Counted from the stretch's first letter, positions 45,680 to 57,935 are shown. The stretch is 64,000 bases of DNA from WTFY01 sp965220895 (GCA_965220895.1 OZ244850.1:310001-374000); one strand, 5' to 3'. Notes: generated from the letters alone by a model not told the origin. Numbers and translations are program-made.

Positions 45680-46165
45680 CTATTCAGCGCCCCCGTAGTG
45701 CACTTCAACCACCTCGTAGTCCTTGCTTCCTGCCGGGGCATCCACCGTGATGACGTCCCCTTCTTCCTTGCCGATCATGGCCCGTGCGATCGGCGAGGAG
45801 ATGGATACCATGCGCTGTTTGATGTCAGCCTCGTCCTCACCCACGATGGTGTAGGTGGACTCTTCGCCCGTGGATTCGTCGGCAAGTACGACGGTGGCAC
45901 CGAACGTGACCCGTCCGCCTGCCCGAAGCTTACTGACATCGATGATTTCCGCACTGGAAAGCTTGCTCTCGATATCCTTGATCCGTCCCTCCACGAACGC
46001 CTGCTGTTCGCGGGCGGCATGGTATTCCGCATTTTCCCTGAGGTCACCGTGCGCGCGCGCGGTGGCGATCGCCTCAATGATTTGAGGCCGTTTCACCGAT
46101 TTAAGTTCCTGTAATTCCCTGCGCAGCAGTTCTGCGCCACGCACTGTGAGTGGAATCCTGTCCAT
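45680..46165 (-). CDS. greA: Transcription elongation factor GreA
   Basis: Binds the secondary channel of RNA polymerase and stimulates cleavage of backtracked transcripts. 161 residues: N-terminal coiled coil with the conserved tip DLRENAEYHAAREQQAF (acidic residues that act in the polymerase) and the C-terminal FKBP-like domain (SSPIARAMIGKEEGDVITV). ATG 46165 (MDRIPLTVRGAELLRRELQ) is the family start; the open frame extends further up into carB. It is 31 bases after carB, an arrangement reported for Pseudomonas carA-carB-greA operons. Confidence 0.97.
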   Translation of the reverse strand: MDRIPLTVRGAELLRRELQELKSVKRPQIIEAIATARAHGDLRENAEYHAAREQQAFVEGRIKDIESKLSSAEIIDVSKLRAGGRVTFGATVVLADESTGEESTYTIVGEDEADIKQRMVSISSPIARAMIGKEEGDVITVDAPAGSKDYEVVEVHYGGAE

Positions 46166-46196
46166 ACCGAAACTCCGAGATGCAACTGTGAGCGTG

Positions 46197-49439
<3,243 letters not shown>

Positions 49440-49443
49440 GGGT

Positions 49444-50583
49444 TCACCGGGAGGCCTGGTAGTTTTTCATCATGGAGACGAACAGCGCGAACAGGGGACG
49501 CACATCCTGGGGGCCGGGGCTTGCTTCCGGGTGCCCCTGAAACCCGTAGGCGGGCTTTTGCACGTGTTGAAGGCCCTGCAGGGACTGGTCGAACAACGAG
49601 CGGTGGGTCGCCTGCAGGCAGTCCGGCAGGGTCTCCTCATCGACCGCGAATCCATGGTTCTGACTGCTGATCATCACCTGGCGGGTGTGCAGGTCCTGCA
49701 CCGGATGATTGGCCCCGTGATGGCCGAACTTCATCTTGACCGTGCTTGCACCGCAGGCCAGGCCGAGCAGCTGGTGTCCTAGGCAGATCCCGAAGATGGG
49801 CACCTCCCGGTCGAGGATTTCCCGGATGGCCCGGATGGCGTACTCGCAGGGCTCCGGATCTCCGGGCCCGTTGGACAGGAAGACGCCGTCCGGCTTTCGC
49901 TCGAGCACTTCACCGGCACCCATGGTCGCAGGCACCACCTCGATGGAGCAGCCGTGTTCGTGCAGGATGCGCAGGATGTTGCGCTTCACTCCGAAATCGT
50001 AGGCAATCACAAAATACCGCGGCTTCACGGTAGTCGCCGGCTTGCTTCCGGGGCCGGACCAGCAGCCTTCATTCCATCGGTAAGGTTCTTCCGTGGTGAC
50101 CTCGCGTGCCAGGTCCATGCCTTTGAGGCCGGGAAAACTTCGTGCTGCTTTCAGGGTCTTGTCCGCGTCGACTTTGCCTGCCGCGATCGCGCCATTCTGT
50201 GCACCTTTTTCACGCAGCACCCGGGTCAGGCGGCGGGTATCGATGTCCGCAATTCCCGCAATGTTGTTGCGAATGAGGTATTCGGACAGTCCGGTGTCAG
50301 CGCGCCAGTTGCTGGCCTGTTCCGGAAGATCCCGGATCACCAGCCCACTGGCAAAAATTCTGCCGGACTCCTCGTCCTCGGGGTTGGTGCCGACATTGCC
50401 GATGTGCGGGTAGGTCAGCGTGATGATTTGCCGCGCGTAGGAGGGGTCCGTGAGGATTTCCTGGTAACCGGTGATGGAGGTATTGAAAACCACCTCCCCG
50501 GTGGAGAGGCCCGCAGCGCCAATGGATTTTCCCCAAAAAAGAGTCCCGTCTTCCAGGGCAAGCAAGGCGGGCTGCAAACTCAA
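49444..50583 (-). CDS. carA: Carbamoyl-phosphate synthase small subunit
   Basis: Glutaminase subunit of carbamoyl-phosphate synthase. 379 residues: N-terminal small-subunit domain with VFNTSITGYQEILTDPSYA, and a class I glutamine amidotransferase domain with the nucleophile in FGICLGHQLLGLACG and the His/Glu pair in FQGHPEASPGP. The start is TTG at 50583, with GGAGG seven bases upstream and no ATG nearby; this is a low-efficiency start behind a strong ribosome-binding site. A terminator hairpin sits just upstream of that site. Confidence 0.97.
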   Translation of the reverse strand: MSLQPALLALEDGTLFWGKSIGAAGLSTGEVVFNTSITGYQEILTDPSYARQIITLTYPHIGNVGTNPEDEESGRIFASGLVIRDLPEQASNWRADTGLSEYLIRNNIAGIADIDTRRLTRVLREKGAQNGAIAAGKVDADKTLKAARSFPGLKGMDLAREVTTEEPYRWNEGCWSGPGSKPATTVKPRYFVIAYDFGVKRNILRILHEHGCSIEVVPATMGAGEVLERKPDGVFLSNGPGDPEPCEYAIRAIREILDREVPIFGICLGHQLLGLACGASTVKMKFGHHGANHPVQDLHTRQVMISSQNHGFAVDEETLPDCLQATHRSLFDQSLQGLQHVQKPAYGFQGHPEASPGPQDVRPLFALFVSMMKNYQASR

Positions 50584-50604
50584 ACAGTTTCCTCCAGGTA
50601 CACA

Positions 50605-50635
50605 TAAAAACGGGACGCGCGTCCAGGCCGTCCCG
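50605..50635 (-). terminator. Terminator-like hairpin in the carA leader
   Basis: On the minus strand CGGGACG (50635-50629) pairs with CGTCCCG (50617-50611), followed directly by TTTTTA (50610-50605). It lies between the putative car promoter and the carA ribosome-binding site, which makes it a candidate attenuator. Otherwise it could end transcripts from upstream genes. Confidence 0.65.
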
Positions 50636-50671
50636 TCGGGAAATCTTCAGTGCTTTGGGTTGACCGGCCTG

Positions 50672-50700
50672 ATTGTACTGAACTCGGGCAGGTTTCGGAA
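50672..50700 (-). promoter_or_regulatory. Candidate carAB promoter
   Basis: On the minus strand a TACAAT -10 (50677-50672) has a weak -35 (TTCCGA) 17 bases upstream. The transcript would begin near 50664 and meet the terminator-like hairpin about 30 bases later, before carA. Confidence 0.4.
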
Positions 50701-50863
50701 CCGGAAATTTAGGGGTATTGCTGCAACGGTCTGCAACCTACGTCAGGTGTTCGTGGCCGGAAATCCTGGCCAAGACAGCCGGTCCGGGAACCTTGCGCTT
50801 ATCGTGTCTTCCGGGAGACACAGTGAAGCCACCAGGTTTTTGAGATCACCTCCCGGCCCCTGT

Positions 50864-51285
50864 CTACTCGTACTGCTCCGTTGACCCGTAGTGCGCACCC
50901 ACGAAATGCGCGGTGCTTCCACCTGCCGTGCGCCCGAAACCCCGGTGTACCCCAGCGACGCCCCGGGGAAACCGTCGGCATCGCTCACTTCCGGAAAGCG
51001 TCCGGCCCACGACCCGCCAGCCTCAACAAAGGTGATGGAGGGGTGGCTAAGCGTGATGTCGCTGCCAAAGAACTGGCCAGCACTGCTGAACGGGGTCGCT
51101 GCCATGTCCAGCATGTAGCCTGTACGGGTCAGAACCCGGTTCTCCTTCGGCTGGGCTCCGGAGATGAGTATGGACTCGTACATGTGGGTACCGGCGCCAG
51201 CATAGAAGCCGTTGGCTCACGCGTTGCCTGACCCCCACAAGAAAACCGGCAGAAGCACAGTGAACAGGCCCTTGTATAATTTCAT
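50864..51285 (-). pseudogene. Broken small outer-membrane beta-barrel protein gene
   Basis: From ATG 51285 the frame gives a clear signal peptide (MKLYKGLFTVLLPVFLWG, then SGNA) and then TGA at 51219-51217, exactly at the expected signal-peptidase site. The same frame goes on with ANGFYAGAGTHMYESILISG, ITLSHPSITFVEAGGSWAG and GFPGASLGYTGV, which reads like alternating strands of an outer-membrane protein. After about 50930 the frame turns proline-rich, while a neighbouring frame reads GGSTAHFVGAHYGSTEQYE and stops at 50864, suggesting a frameshift. No family can be named. The rest of 50701-51398 shows nothing else. Confidence 0.6.
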
Positions 51286-51398
51286 TGCCGGATATCCGTG
51301 TACTCAAAACAGGGGGTAAGATACCTTAACCGGGGAGTTGCGGATAGCACGGATCAGCTGTGAACCCTCCAGCATGCCCGATTCCGTGAAAGCCGGAT

Positions 51399-51758
51399 TC
51401 ATTTCTGAAACGCCAGGTAGGCCGCAAGGCCCAGCAAGATGACTGCGAAAATCTTCTTGAAGTTTGCCGTGGCGACGTGTTCAAGCAGGTATGGGCCGAT
51501 CTGTGCACCCAGCAATCCGCCAAGGCCCAGGGCAATAGCCACCCGGTAATCCACATTGGCAAGCCGACCGTGCGCAAACAGTGCCGACAGTGAGATAATC
51601 AGGATCGCGAGAAACGACGTGCCGACCGCCTTTTGCGCGGTATATCCGAGCGTGATCAGCAGGGGCACCATCAAGAATCCGCCGCCCAGCCCCGTAAATG
51701 ATGCGCCCACCCCGACGAAAATGCCGGACAAGATAAGTAATGTGTAGTTCAGTGCCAT
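51399..51758 (-). CDS. Small TauE/SafE (TSUP) family permease
   Basis: 119 residues with four hydrophobic segments. The N-terminal LSGIFVGVGASFTGLGGGFLMVPLL and GTSFLAILI are the TauE/SafE signature. Full-length members have two such repeats and about 250 residues; this protein is a single half. Family members export sulfite, sulfonates or related anions, but the substrate here is unknown. A good GGGGAGG lies seven bases before ATG 51758, so it is probably a genuine short gene that works as a dimer rather than a remnant. Confidence 0.8.
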   Translation of the reverse strand: MALNYTLLILSGIFVGVGASFTGLGGGFLMVPLLITLGYTAQKAVGTSFLAILIISLSALFAHGRLANVDYRVAIALGLGGLLGAQIGPYLLEHVATANFKKIFAVILLGLAAYLAFQK

Positions 51759-51872
51759 TGATCGCCTCCCCGGTCAAAAATCTTTTTTCGCGACGACAGG
51801 ACCCGGTCTGCCAAAGTCCCGTCATGCCCCCAGAGGTTCCAGCGCCCCTCATGCAGTGGCTGGCAGGCCGCG

Positions 51873-52673
51873 CTAGATCTCCAGCACATCGCGCATGTCA
51901 AAAAGCCCGGGACCCCGGCCTGACACCCAGGTGGCGGCGCGCAGGGCTCCCTTGGCAAAATTCATCCGGCTGGAAGCACGATGCGTGACTTCGATGCGCT
52001 CGCCCTCCCCGGAGAACATGACCGTGTGCTCTCCCACGATGTCACCGGCCCGGATGGTCTCAAAGCCAATGGTTTTCCTGTCACGCTTGCCGGTGTGGCC
52101 CTGTCGGCCAAAGACCGCACAATCCGCCAGCTTGCGCCCGAGGCGCTCGGCCACCACCTCGCCCATGCGCAACGCGGTTCCCGAAGGCGCATCCACCTTG
52201 TGGCGATGGTGTGCCTCGATGATCTCGATGTCATAGTCATCGCGAAGCGTGTCGGCAGCCACCTGCAACAGCTTCAGGCACAGGTTCACCCCGACGCTCA
52301 TGTTCGGCGCATACACGATGGAGATGTCCCGGCTGGCCTCCTGCAGCCTCAGCACCTGGGCCTCGTCCAGGCCAGTCGTGCCGATGACCATGGACTTGCC
52401 GTGCCTGCGGCAGCTGTCCACTGACTGCATCGTACATTCGGGTGCAGTGAAGTCGATCAGGATGTCGAAATCCTCGCGGCAGCTCTCAAGGTCATGGCCG
52501 ATGATCACACCCGTTGCCCCTACCCCGGCCGTATCCCCGGCATCACAGCCGATAGAGTCCGCCGCCTTTGCCTCGAACGCAGCACCTAGCCGAGTCTGTT
52601 CGTCTTCCACACAGGCCTGCACCAGCGTCTTTCCCATTCGCCCTGCAGCGCCATTGATCCCAAGCGTAAGCAT
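51873..52673 (-). CDS. dapB: 4-hydroxy-tetrahydrodipicolinate reductase
   Basis: NAD(P)H-dependent reductase of the lysine/diaminopimelate pathway. 266 residues: Rossmann motif GINGAAGRMGKTLV at the N-terminus, nucleotide-site DFTAPE and VIGTTGL, and the catalytic block EAHHRHKVDAPSGTALRM with the two histidines and lysine. ATG 52673 (MLTLGINGAAG) fits the family; a longer frame would add ten residues. It lies downstream of dnaJ by 124 bases. Confidence 0.97.
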   Translation of the reverse strand: MLTLGINGAAGRMGKTLVQACVEDEQTRLGAAFEAKAADSIGCDAGDTAGVGATGVIIGHDLESCREDFDILIDFTAPECTMQSVDSCRRHGKSMVIGTTGLDEAQVLRLQEASRDISIVYAPNMSVGVNLCLKLLQVAADTLRDDYDIEIIEAHHRHKVDAPSGTALRMGEVVAERLGRKLADCAVFGRQGHTGKRDRKTIGFETIRAGDIVGEHTVMFSGEGERIEVTHRASSRMNFAKGALRAATWVSGRGPGLFDMRDVLEI

Positions 52674-52797
52674 TCCACTGTCCTCACGAGATATCAGTCG
52701 CACCGATTATACATTCGATGCCGCACAAGCGATGCGGTCCCGTTTTACGGGTGCAAGTGGAGAGATGCGGGGATGCCCGGGCGGGCTCCGGGCGCGA

Positions 52798-53922
52798 TCA
52801 ATGCGACCAGAACTTGAGCTCGTCAAAGAAGCTCTTCACATCATCGGTCCAGGAGTGCGAGCGCGGGCTGTGGCGGTCCCCACCCTTGTCGATGTCCTTG
52901 GCAAATTTCCCGAGCAGCTCCTTTTGGTGTTTGCTGAGATTGATGGGAGTCTCGATGACAATCGAGCAGAGCAGGTCGCCCTGTGCACTGCCGCGCACGG
53001 GCCGCACGCCCTTGCCGCGCAGGCGAAACAGCCGCCCGGTCTGCGTTTCGGCCGGGACCTTGAGCTTGACCTTGCCTTTCAGGGTCGGGACTTCCACTTC
53101 GCCACCCAGTGCAGCCATACTGAAACTGATTGGAACTTCACAGTGTAAATCACTGTTTTCCCGAGTAAAAATCTCATGGGAACGCACGTAAATCTGCACG
53201 TAAAGATCTCCTGGAGGCCCGTTGTTGGTGCCCGCCTCCCCTTCACCGGACAGGCGAATCCGGTCTCCGCTGTCGACACCGGCCGGAACCTTCATGGCGA
53301 GCTTTTTCGTGACACGTCTTCGCCCTGTGCCCCGGCAATAGTCACACGGTACCCGGATGATCTTGCCCCGGCCGTGACACCGCGGACAGGTTTGCTGGAT
53401 AGAGAAAAAGCCCTGCTGCATGCGGACCTGGCCTGCGCCGCCGCAGGTGGGGCAGGTTTCAGCCGAGGTGCCCGGCGCGGCTCCGGAGCCGTCACACTTT
53501 TCACAGCTGGCTTGGCGCGGGATCTCCAGCGTCGACTCGGTGCCGAACACCGCCTCCTCCAGGCTGATTTCCAGGTCGTGCTGAAGGTCGGAACCGCGGT
53601 ATACACGTTGTGAGGAAGTGCGTCCGCTGCCGAAGATATCCCCAAAGATGTCGCCAAAAATGTCACTGAAATCCGCGGTACTGCCTGCGGTTCCACCCTG
53701 GACCCCGGCATGGCCGAACTGGTCATAAGCCTGGCGCTTCTGGACATCGCCGAGGATCTCGTAGGCCTCTTTGGCTTCCTTGAACTTTCGTTCTGCCTCC
53801 CGGTCCCCGGGGTTGCGGTCCGGGTGGTATTTCATGGCAAGCCGGCGGTACGCCTTTTTCAGCCCGCCCGCATCTGCGGAGCGGTCAACGCCAAGCACTT
53901 CGTAATAATCTCTCTTGCTCAT
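52798..53922 (-). CDS. dnaJ: Chaperone DnaJ
   Basis: Co-chaperone that delivers clients to DnaK and stimulates its ATPase. 374 residues: J domain with MKYHPDRNPGD (HPD at about residues 33-35), a Gly/Phe-rich linker, four zinc-binding CxxCxGxG repeats (CEKCDGSGA, CPTCGGAGQ, CPRCHGRGK, CDYCRGTGR) and the C-terminal client-binding domains. All parts are intact. A hairpin lies between dnaK and this gene. Confidence 0.98.
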   Translation of the reverse strand: MSKRDYYEVLGVDRSADAGGLKKAYRRLAMKYHPDRNPGDREAERKFKEAKEAYEILGDVQKRQAYDQFGHAGVQGGTAGSTADFSDIFGDIFGDIFGSGRTSSQRVYRGSDLQHDLEISLEEAVFGTESTLEIPRQASCEKCDGSGAAPGTSAETCPTCGGAGQVRMQQGFFSIQQTCPRCHGRGKIIRVPCDYCRGTGRRRVTKKLAMKVPAGVDSGDRIRLSGEGEAGTNNGPPGDLYVQIYVRSHEIFTRENSDLHCEVPISFSMAALGGEVEVPTLKGKVKLKVPAETQTGRLFRLRGKGVRPVRGSAQGDLLCSIVIETPINLSKHQKELLGKFAKDIDKGGDRHSPRSHSWTDDVKSFFDELKFWSH

Positions 53923-53929
53923 CGGCTAT

Positions 53930-53972
53930 CCACAAAAATGAAAGTCCGGGCCCGACCCAACGAACCCGGACT
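53930..53972 (-). terminator. Hairpin between dnaK and dnaJ
   Basis: On the minus strand AGTCCGGG (53972-53965) pairs with CCCGGACT (53950-53943), followed by TTCATTTTTG. The T run is interrupted, so it is probably a partial terminator or processing site that lowers dnaJ relative to dnaK. Confidence 0.5.
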
Positions 53973-54033
53973 GCCAGAACTTCCCCGATCCCGTTTCAGA
54001 AAACGACGCGCAGCCGACTATACCGGACGCCCC

Positions 54034-55968
54034 TCAGGATTTCTTGCCGTCGTCCACTTCCTCAAACTCAGCATCCACCACGTCTTCTTGACCGGTGCCA
54101 CCGGCCGCACCTGCCGTATCTCCCGGATCGCCGGACGGCACATCGGCACCAGCCTGGGCATACATGCGCTCGGCGAGCTTGCCCGAGGCTTCGGCCAAGG
54201 CCTGGGTCTTGGTCTCGATGACCTCCTGGTTGTCCTTGTCCAACACATCCTTCAGATCCTTGATGGCATTCTCGATCTGCAGGCGCTCTTCCTGTTCGAC
54301 CTTGTCGCCCATCTCCGCCAGCGACTTCTCCGTGGCATGGATCATCTGGTCCGCCTGGTTCCTCGCGCCGACAAGAGCGCTGAACTTCTTGTCTTCTTCC
54401 GCATGCGCTTCTGCATCCTTGACCATTTTTTCAATCTCGTCATCGGACAGGCCGCTAGAGGCTTTGATCACGATCGACTGTTCCTTTCCGGTCGCCTTGT
54501 CCTTGGCAGACACGTTCAGGATGCCGTTGGCGTCGATATCAAAAGTCACCTCGATCTGGGGCATGCCGCGCGGGGCCGGCGGAATATCCGTCAGGTCGAA
54601 ACGTCCCAGTGACTTGTTCGCCCCAGCCTGCTCGCGTTCCCCCTGCAACACATGCACGGTGACGGCCGTCTGGTTGTTTTCCGCCGTCGAGAATACCTGC
54701 TGCGCATTGGTCGGGATCGTGGTGTTTTTTTCGATCAGCCGGGTCATCACCCCGCCGAGGGTCTCAATCCCGAGCGACAATGGTGTGACATCCAACAGCA
54801 GCACGTCCTTGACGTCGCCCCCCAGAACACCGGCCTGAATGGCTGCCCCCACGGCCACGGCCTCGTCCGGGTTGACATCCTTGCGCGGTTCCTTGCCGAA
54901 AAAGTCCTGTACCACCTGCTGCACCTTCGGCATCCGGGTTTGTCCGCCCACCAAAATGACGTCGTTGATGTCAGAGGCCGACAGGTTGGCATCCTGCAGG
55001 GCCTGCTTGCAGGGCGCGATGGTGCGTTGTACCAGCTCTTCCACCAAGGCTTCGAGCTTGGCCCGTGTGACCTTGATGTTCAGGTGCTTGGGGCCGGACT
55101 GGTCTGCCGTGATATAGGGCAGGTTTACTTCCGTTTGCTGGCCGGATGACAATTCGATCTTGGCCTTCTCGGCCGCTTCCTTGAGGCGCTGCAGTGCAAG
55201 CGGGTCGTTGTGCAAGTCAAAGCCCTGATCCTTCTTGAACTCGTCGGCCAGGTAGTCGATCAGGCGCATGTCGAAATCCTCGCCGCCCAGGAAGGTATCG
55301 CCGTTGGTGGACAGGACTTCAAACTGGTGTTCGCCGTCGACTTCTGCAATTTCGATGATCGAAATGTCGAACGTGCCTCCGCCCAGGTCGTACACGGCAA
55401 TTTTGCTGTCACCGCGCTTCTTGTCCATGCCGTACGCTAGGGCTGCAGCCGTCGGCTCGTTGATGATCCGTTTCACGTCCAGGCCCGCGATCTTGCCGGC
55501 ATCCTTGGTCGCCTGGCGCTGCGAGTCGTTGAAGTAGGCCGGCACCGTGATGACGGCCTCCGTGACGTCTTCGCCCAGGTATTCCTCGGCCGTCTTTTTC
55601 ATCTTCATCAGGATGCGTGCAGAGATTTCAGGCGGCGCCATCTTGTCGTCCTTGGCCTCCACCCAGGCATCGCCGTTATCCGCACGGATGATCTTATAGG
55701 GCACCAGCTTGATGTCCTTTTGCACGGCATCTTCCTCGAAGCGCCGCCCGATCAGGCGCTTGATCGCGAACAGGGTGTTGGTGGGATTGGTGACGGACTG
55801 GCGCTTGGCCGACTGGCCGACCAGGGCCTCGTTGTCTTCCGTGAAAGCGACGATGGAGGGTGTGGTTCGGTCCCCCTCACTATTCTCGATCACCTTGGGC
55901 GTCGTGCCTTCCATGACGGCCACGCATGAATTGGTGGTACCTAAATCAATACCAATGATCTTACCCAT
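54034..55968 (-). CDS. dnaK: Chaperone DnaK (Hsp70)
   Basis: ATP-driven Hsp70 chaperone. 644 residues: N-terminal IIGIDLGTTNSCVAVMEG, VITVPAYFNDSQRQATKDAG, YDLGGGTFDISI and VGGQTRMPKVQ define the ATPase domain; DVTPLSLGIETLGG opens the substrate domain; the C-terminal lid ends in an acidic tail (EFEEVDDGKKS) preceded by a Gly/Ala-rich stretch. It follows grpE and has its own heat-shock promoter. Confidence 0.98.
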   Translation of the reverse strand: MGKIIGIDLGTTNSCVAVMEGTTPKVIENSEGDRTTPSIVAFTEDNEALVGQSAKRQSVTNPTNTLFAIKRLIGRRFEEDAVQKDIKLVPYKIIRADNGDAWVEAKDDKMAPPEISARILMKMKKTAEEYLGEDVTEAVITVPAYFNDSQRQATKDAGKIAGLDVKRIINEPTAAALAYGMDKKRGDSKIAVYDLGGGTFDISIIEIAEVDGEHQFEVLSTNGDTFLGGEDFDMRLIDYLADEFKKDQGFDLHNDPLALQRLKEAAEKAKIELSSGQQTEVNLPYITADQSGPKHLNIKVTRAKLEALVEELVQRTIAPCKQALQDANLSASDINDVILVGGQTRMPKVQQVVQDFFGKEPRKDVNPDEAVAVGAAIQAGVLGGDVKDVLLLDVTPLSLGIETLGGVMTRLIEKNTTIPTNAQQVFSTAENNQTAVTVHVLQGEREQAGANKSLGRFDLTDIPPAPRGMPQIEVTFDIDANGILNVSAKDKATGKEQSIVIKASSGLSDDEIEKMVKDAEAHAEEDKKFSALVGARNQADQMIHATEKSLAEMGDKVEQEERLQIENAIKDLKDVLDKDNQEVIETKTQALAEASGKLAERMYAQAGADVPSGDPGDTAGAAGGTGQEDVVDAEFEEVDDGKKS

Positions 55969-56031
55969 CGTATATCTCCAAAAAAGTCCAGAATCTAGTC
56001 AGATATCCAGTTGAATCTCGTGTTTTTATGA

Positions 56032-56059
56032 ATATTGGGCCGATTTCCGGTGTTTCAAG
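56032..56059 (-). promoter_or_regulatory. Heat-shock (sigma-32) promoter of dnaK
   Basis: On the minus strand CTTGAA (56059-56054) and CCCAATAT (56039-56032) are 14 bases apart, a close match to the sigma-32 consensus. The start site would be about 55-60 bases before the dnaK ATG. It lies in the grpE-dnaK gap, so dnaK-dnaJ can be induced apart from hrcA-grpE. Confidence 0.65.
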
Positions 56060-56100
56060 GCTCACCGATATCCCTGGGGTTGTGGGTGGACGGGGATCCG

Positions 56101-56676
56101 TCAGTCGCTGGATTCCTCCGGTGCCCTGGAAACGATCACCATGGCCGGGCGCAGCAGTCGTTCGTGCAAAGTATACCCCTTTTGCATGACCTGGATGACC
56201 GTATTCGGCTCATGCTCACGGCTCTCCTGTGTGGTCATGGCCTGGTGCAGATTCGGGTCAAAGGCCTCCCCGAGCGGGTCCACTTCCTCAATGGCAAACT
56301 TCTGCAGGGCACTGGCCAGCACCTTCAGGGTCAGTGCAGTACCTTCCAGAAGCTTGGCGGCCTCCGCCTCCCCCGCATCCAGGCCCAGTTCCAGACTGTC
56401 CTTCACCGCCAGCAGTTCGCTGGCAAACTTCTCGATCGCATACTTGTGCGCGTTCGATACGTCGCGCTCGGCCCGCTTTCGCAGGTTCTCCATCTCGGCC
56501 TGCATGCGCAGCACCTTGTCGTGGTATTCACCCGTCTGGTTCCTGGCTTCTTCCAGTTCGTCCTGCAGCGAAACCTCCGCTGCCGGGGCATCGGCACCCT
56601 TCGGCTCTGCGGTATCCGCTGTCGCCTCCGCATCCTGCCCGCTGGCCGGACCAGGTTTTTTCGCAGTATCAGTCAT
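56101..56676 (-). CDS. grpE: Nucleotide exchange factor GrpE
   Basis: Dimeric exchange factor that releases ADP from DnaK. 191 residues: an acidic, disordered N-terminus (1-38), the long coiled-coil helix (LQDELEEARNQTGEYHDKVL), AEMENLRKRAERDV, and the C-terminal beta domain with FDPNLHQAM and QKGYTLHERLLRPAMVIV. Intact. It lies 49 bases after hrcA and before dnaK. Confidence 0.97.
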   Translation of the reverse strand: MTDTAKKPGPASGQDAEATADTAEPKGADAPAAEVSLQDELEEARNQTGEYHDKVLRMQAEMENLRKRAERDVSNAHKYAIEKFASELLAVKDSLELGLDAGEAEAAKLLEGTALTLKVLASALQKFAIEEVDPLGEAFDPNLHQAMTTQESREHEPNTVIQVMQKGYTLHERLLRPAMVIVSRAPEESSD

Positions 56677-56725
56677 AATTCAGCAGGCCATTGAAAACGG
56701 CTCGTCCCAAAACAGCATATGTGGG

Positions 56726-57790
56726 CTAGTTTTGAATATTCAAGGCTTCGCCGAGCAGCCGGGCCGTCAGGTCAACGATCGGGATCACCCGGTTGTAGGA
56801 CATTCGGGTCGGGCCGACGACAGCCAGCACGCCCATCACTTCATCGTCCACCGTGTAAGGCGAGGAGATGACGCTGCAGTCGTCCAGTACCGAATAGCCG
56901 GATTCCTGGCCAATGAAAATCTGCACGCCTTCGGCACAGATGCAGCGGTCCAGCAGACGCAGGAATTCCCGCTTCTGGCCGAAGGCCTCGAACAGGCTCC
57001 TGAGTTTCTCAATGTCCGACAGATCGTCGAACTCCATGAGATTGGTCTGGCCCACGACCACGTAATCGGACTTGCCGGAACTGGAGAATATCTGCTCTCC
57101 CATCTCCACTGCAGAACGCATGAGATCGTTCATGTGTTCTCGCAGGCGATCCAGTTCCTGCAGAATCTTCTGCCTTGCCGCCACCAGGTCCTGGCCCGCG
57201 CACAATTCGTTGATGTAGTTGGCCGCCTGCTGCAACTCGGCCTCGGTGTAGTTGCGGTCGGCCTGCAAGATCCGGTTTTGCACCTCCCGCTGGTTCATCA
57301 CCAGGATGGCCAGCACCCGATGCTCGGAAAGCGGCAGGAACTCGATGTGGCGAAACTCGGCGCGCTCGATCTTTGGCAGGGTGACCAGCCCCGCCATGCC
57401 GGTCAGGCCGGACAGCAGCGTCGAGGCGCTTTCCACCAGGCTGTTCACATTCTGGGAAGGGTCCAGGTTTTCCTTCATCTGCGAGACCACGTCGGTGGTG
57501 ATCGGCTGGACCTTGAGCATAGTGTCCACGAACAGGCGGTAACCCTTGGTCGTGGGGATGCGCCCGGCCGAGGTGTGCGGGGATTCCACGAAGCCGAAAT
57601 CTTCCAGATCCGCCATGACATTGCGCACGGTGGCCGGACTGATCTCCAGTTCGGACTTGCGTGCCAGAGTGCGCGAACCGAGCGGCTGGCCTCCCGAAAT
57701 GTAGTTCTCCACCAGGACTTTCAGCAGTAGCTGGGTCCGCTCGCTTAAGGAATAATTTTGCTCTTCGATTGCAGCCATGGTCCGGGGCAT
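56726..57790 (-). CDS. hrcA: Heat-inducible transcription repressor HrcA
   Basis: Repressor of chaperone genes in many bacteria, which binds the CIRCE palindrome. 354 residues: winged helix at the N-terminus (LGSRTLARKSELEISPATVRNVMADLEDFGF), HTSAGRIPTTKGYR, and a GAF-like C-terminal domain ending VVGPTRMSYNRVIPIVDLTARLL. I could not find a CIRCE copy near this operon. ATG 57790 is used; ATG 57778 (MAAIEEQ) is equally possible. Confidence 0.95.
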   Translation of the reverse strand: MPRTMAAIEEQNYSLSERTQLLLKVLVENYISGGQPLGSRTLARKSELEISPATVRNVMADLEDFGFVESPHTSAGRIPTTKGYRLFVDTMLKVQPITTDVVSQMKENLDPSQNVNSLVESASTLLSGLTGMAGLVTLPKIERAEFRHIEFLPLSEHRVLAILVMNQREVQNRILQADRNYTEAELQQAANYINELCAGQDLVAARQKILQELDRLREHMNDLMRSAVEMGEQIFSSSGKSDYVVVGQTNLMEFDDLSDIEKLRSLFEAFGQKREFLRLLDRCICAEGVQIFIGQESGYSVLDDCSVISSPYTVDDEVMGVLAVVGPTRMSYNRVIPIVDLTARLLGEALNIQN

Positions 57791-57835
57791 TCTAAGCTAG
57801 GGATTGGGAATTCCATACCCAAAAGTGCCGGAAAC

Positions 57836-57865
57836 ATAATTGCAGCACTGCGCAGAAATTGTCAA
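57836..57865 (-). promoter_or_regulatory. Candidate sigma-70 promoter of hrcA-grpE
   Basis: On the minus strand a perfect TTGACA (57865-57860) is 18 bases from AATTAT (57841-57836). It lies in the 145-base divergent gap between hrcA and nadK, about 45 bases before the hrcA start. Confidence 0.5.
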
Positions 57866-57935
57866 GGAGATGTTGGACTAGTGCGCTTGCTAAATCCGTG
57901 ATAGCTTTTGGCTCATCCAGACACGGGACAGGACT

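Noticed and set aside
50743..51183. Independent 146-codon gene starting MYESILISG
   Set aside because: The frame upstream carries a signal peptide and the start of the barrel, so this is the inside of a broken outer-membrane protein gene.
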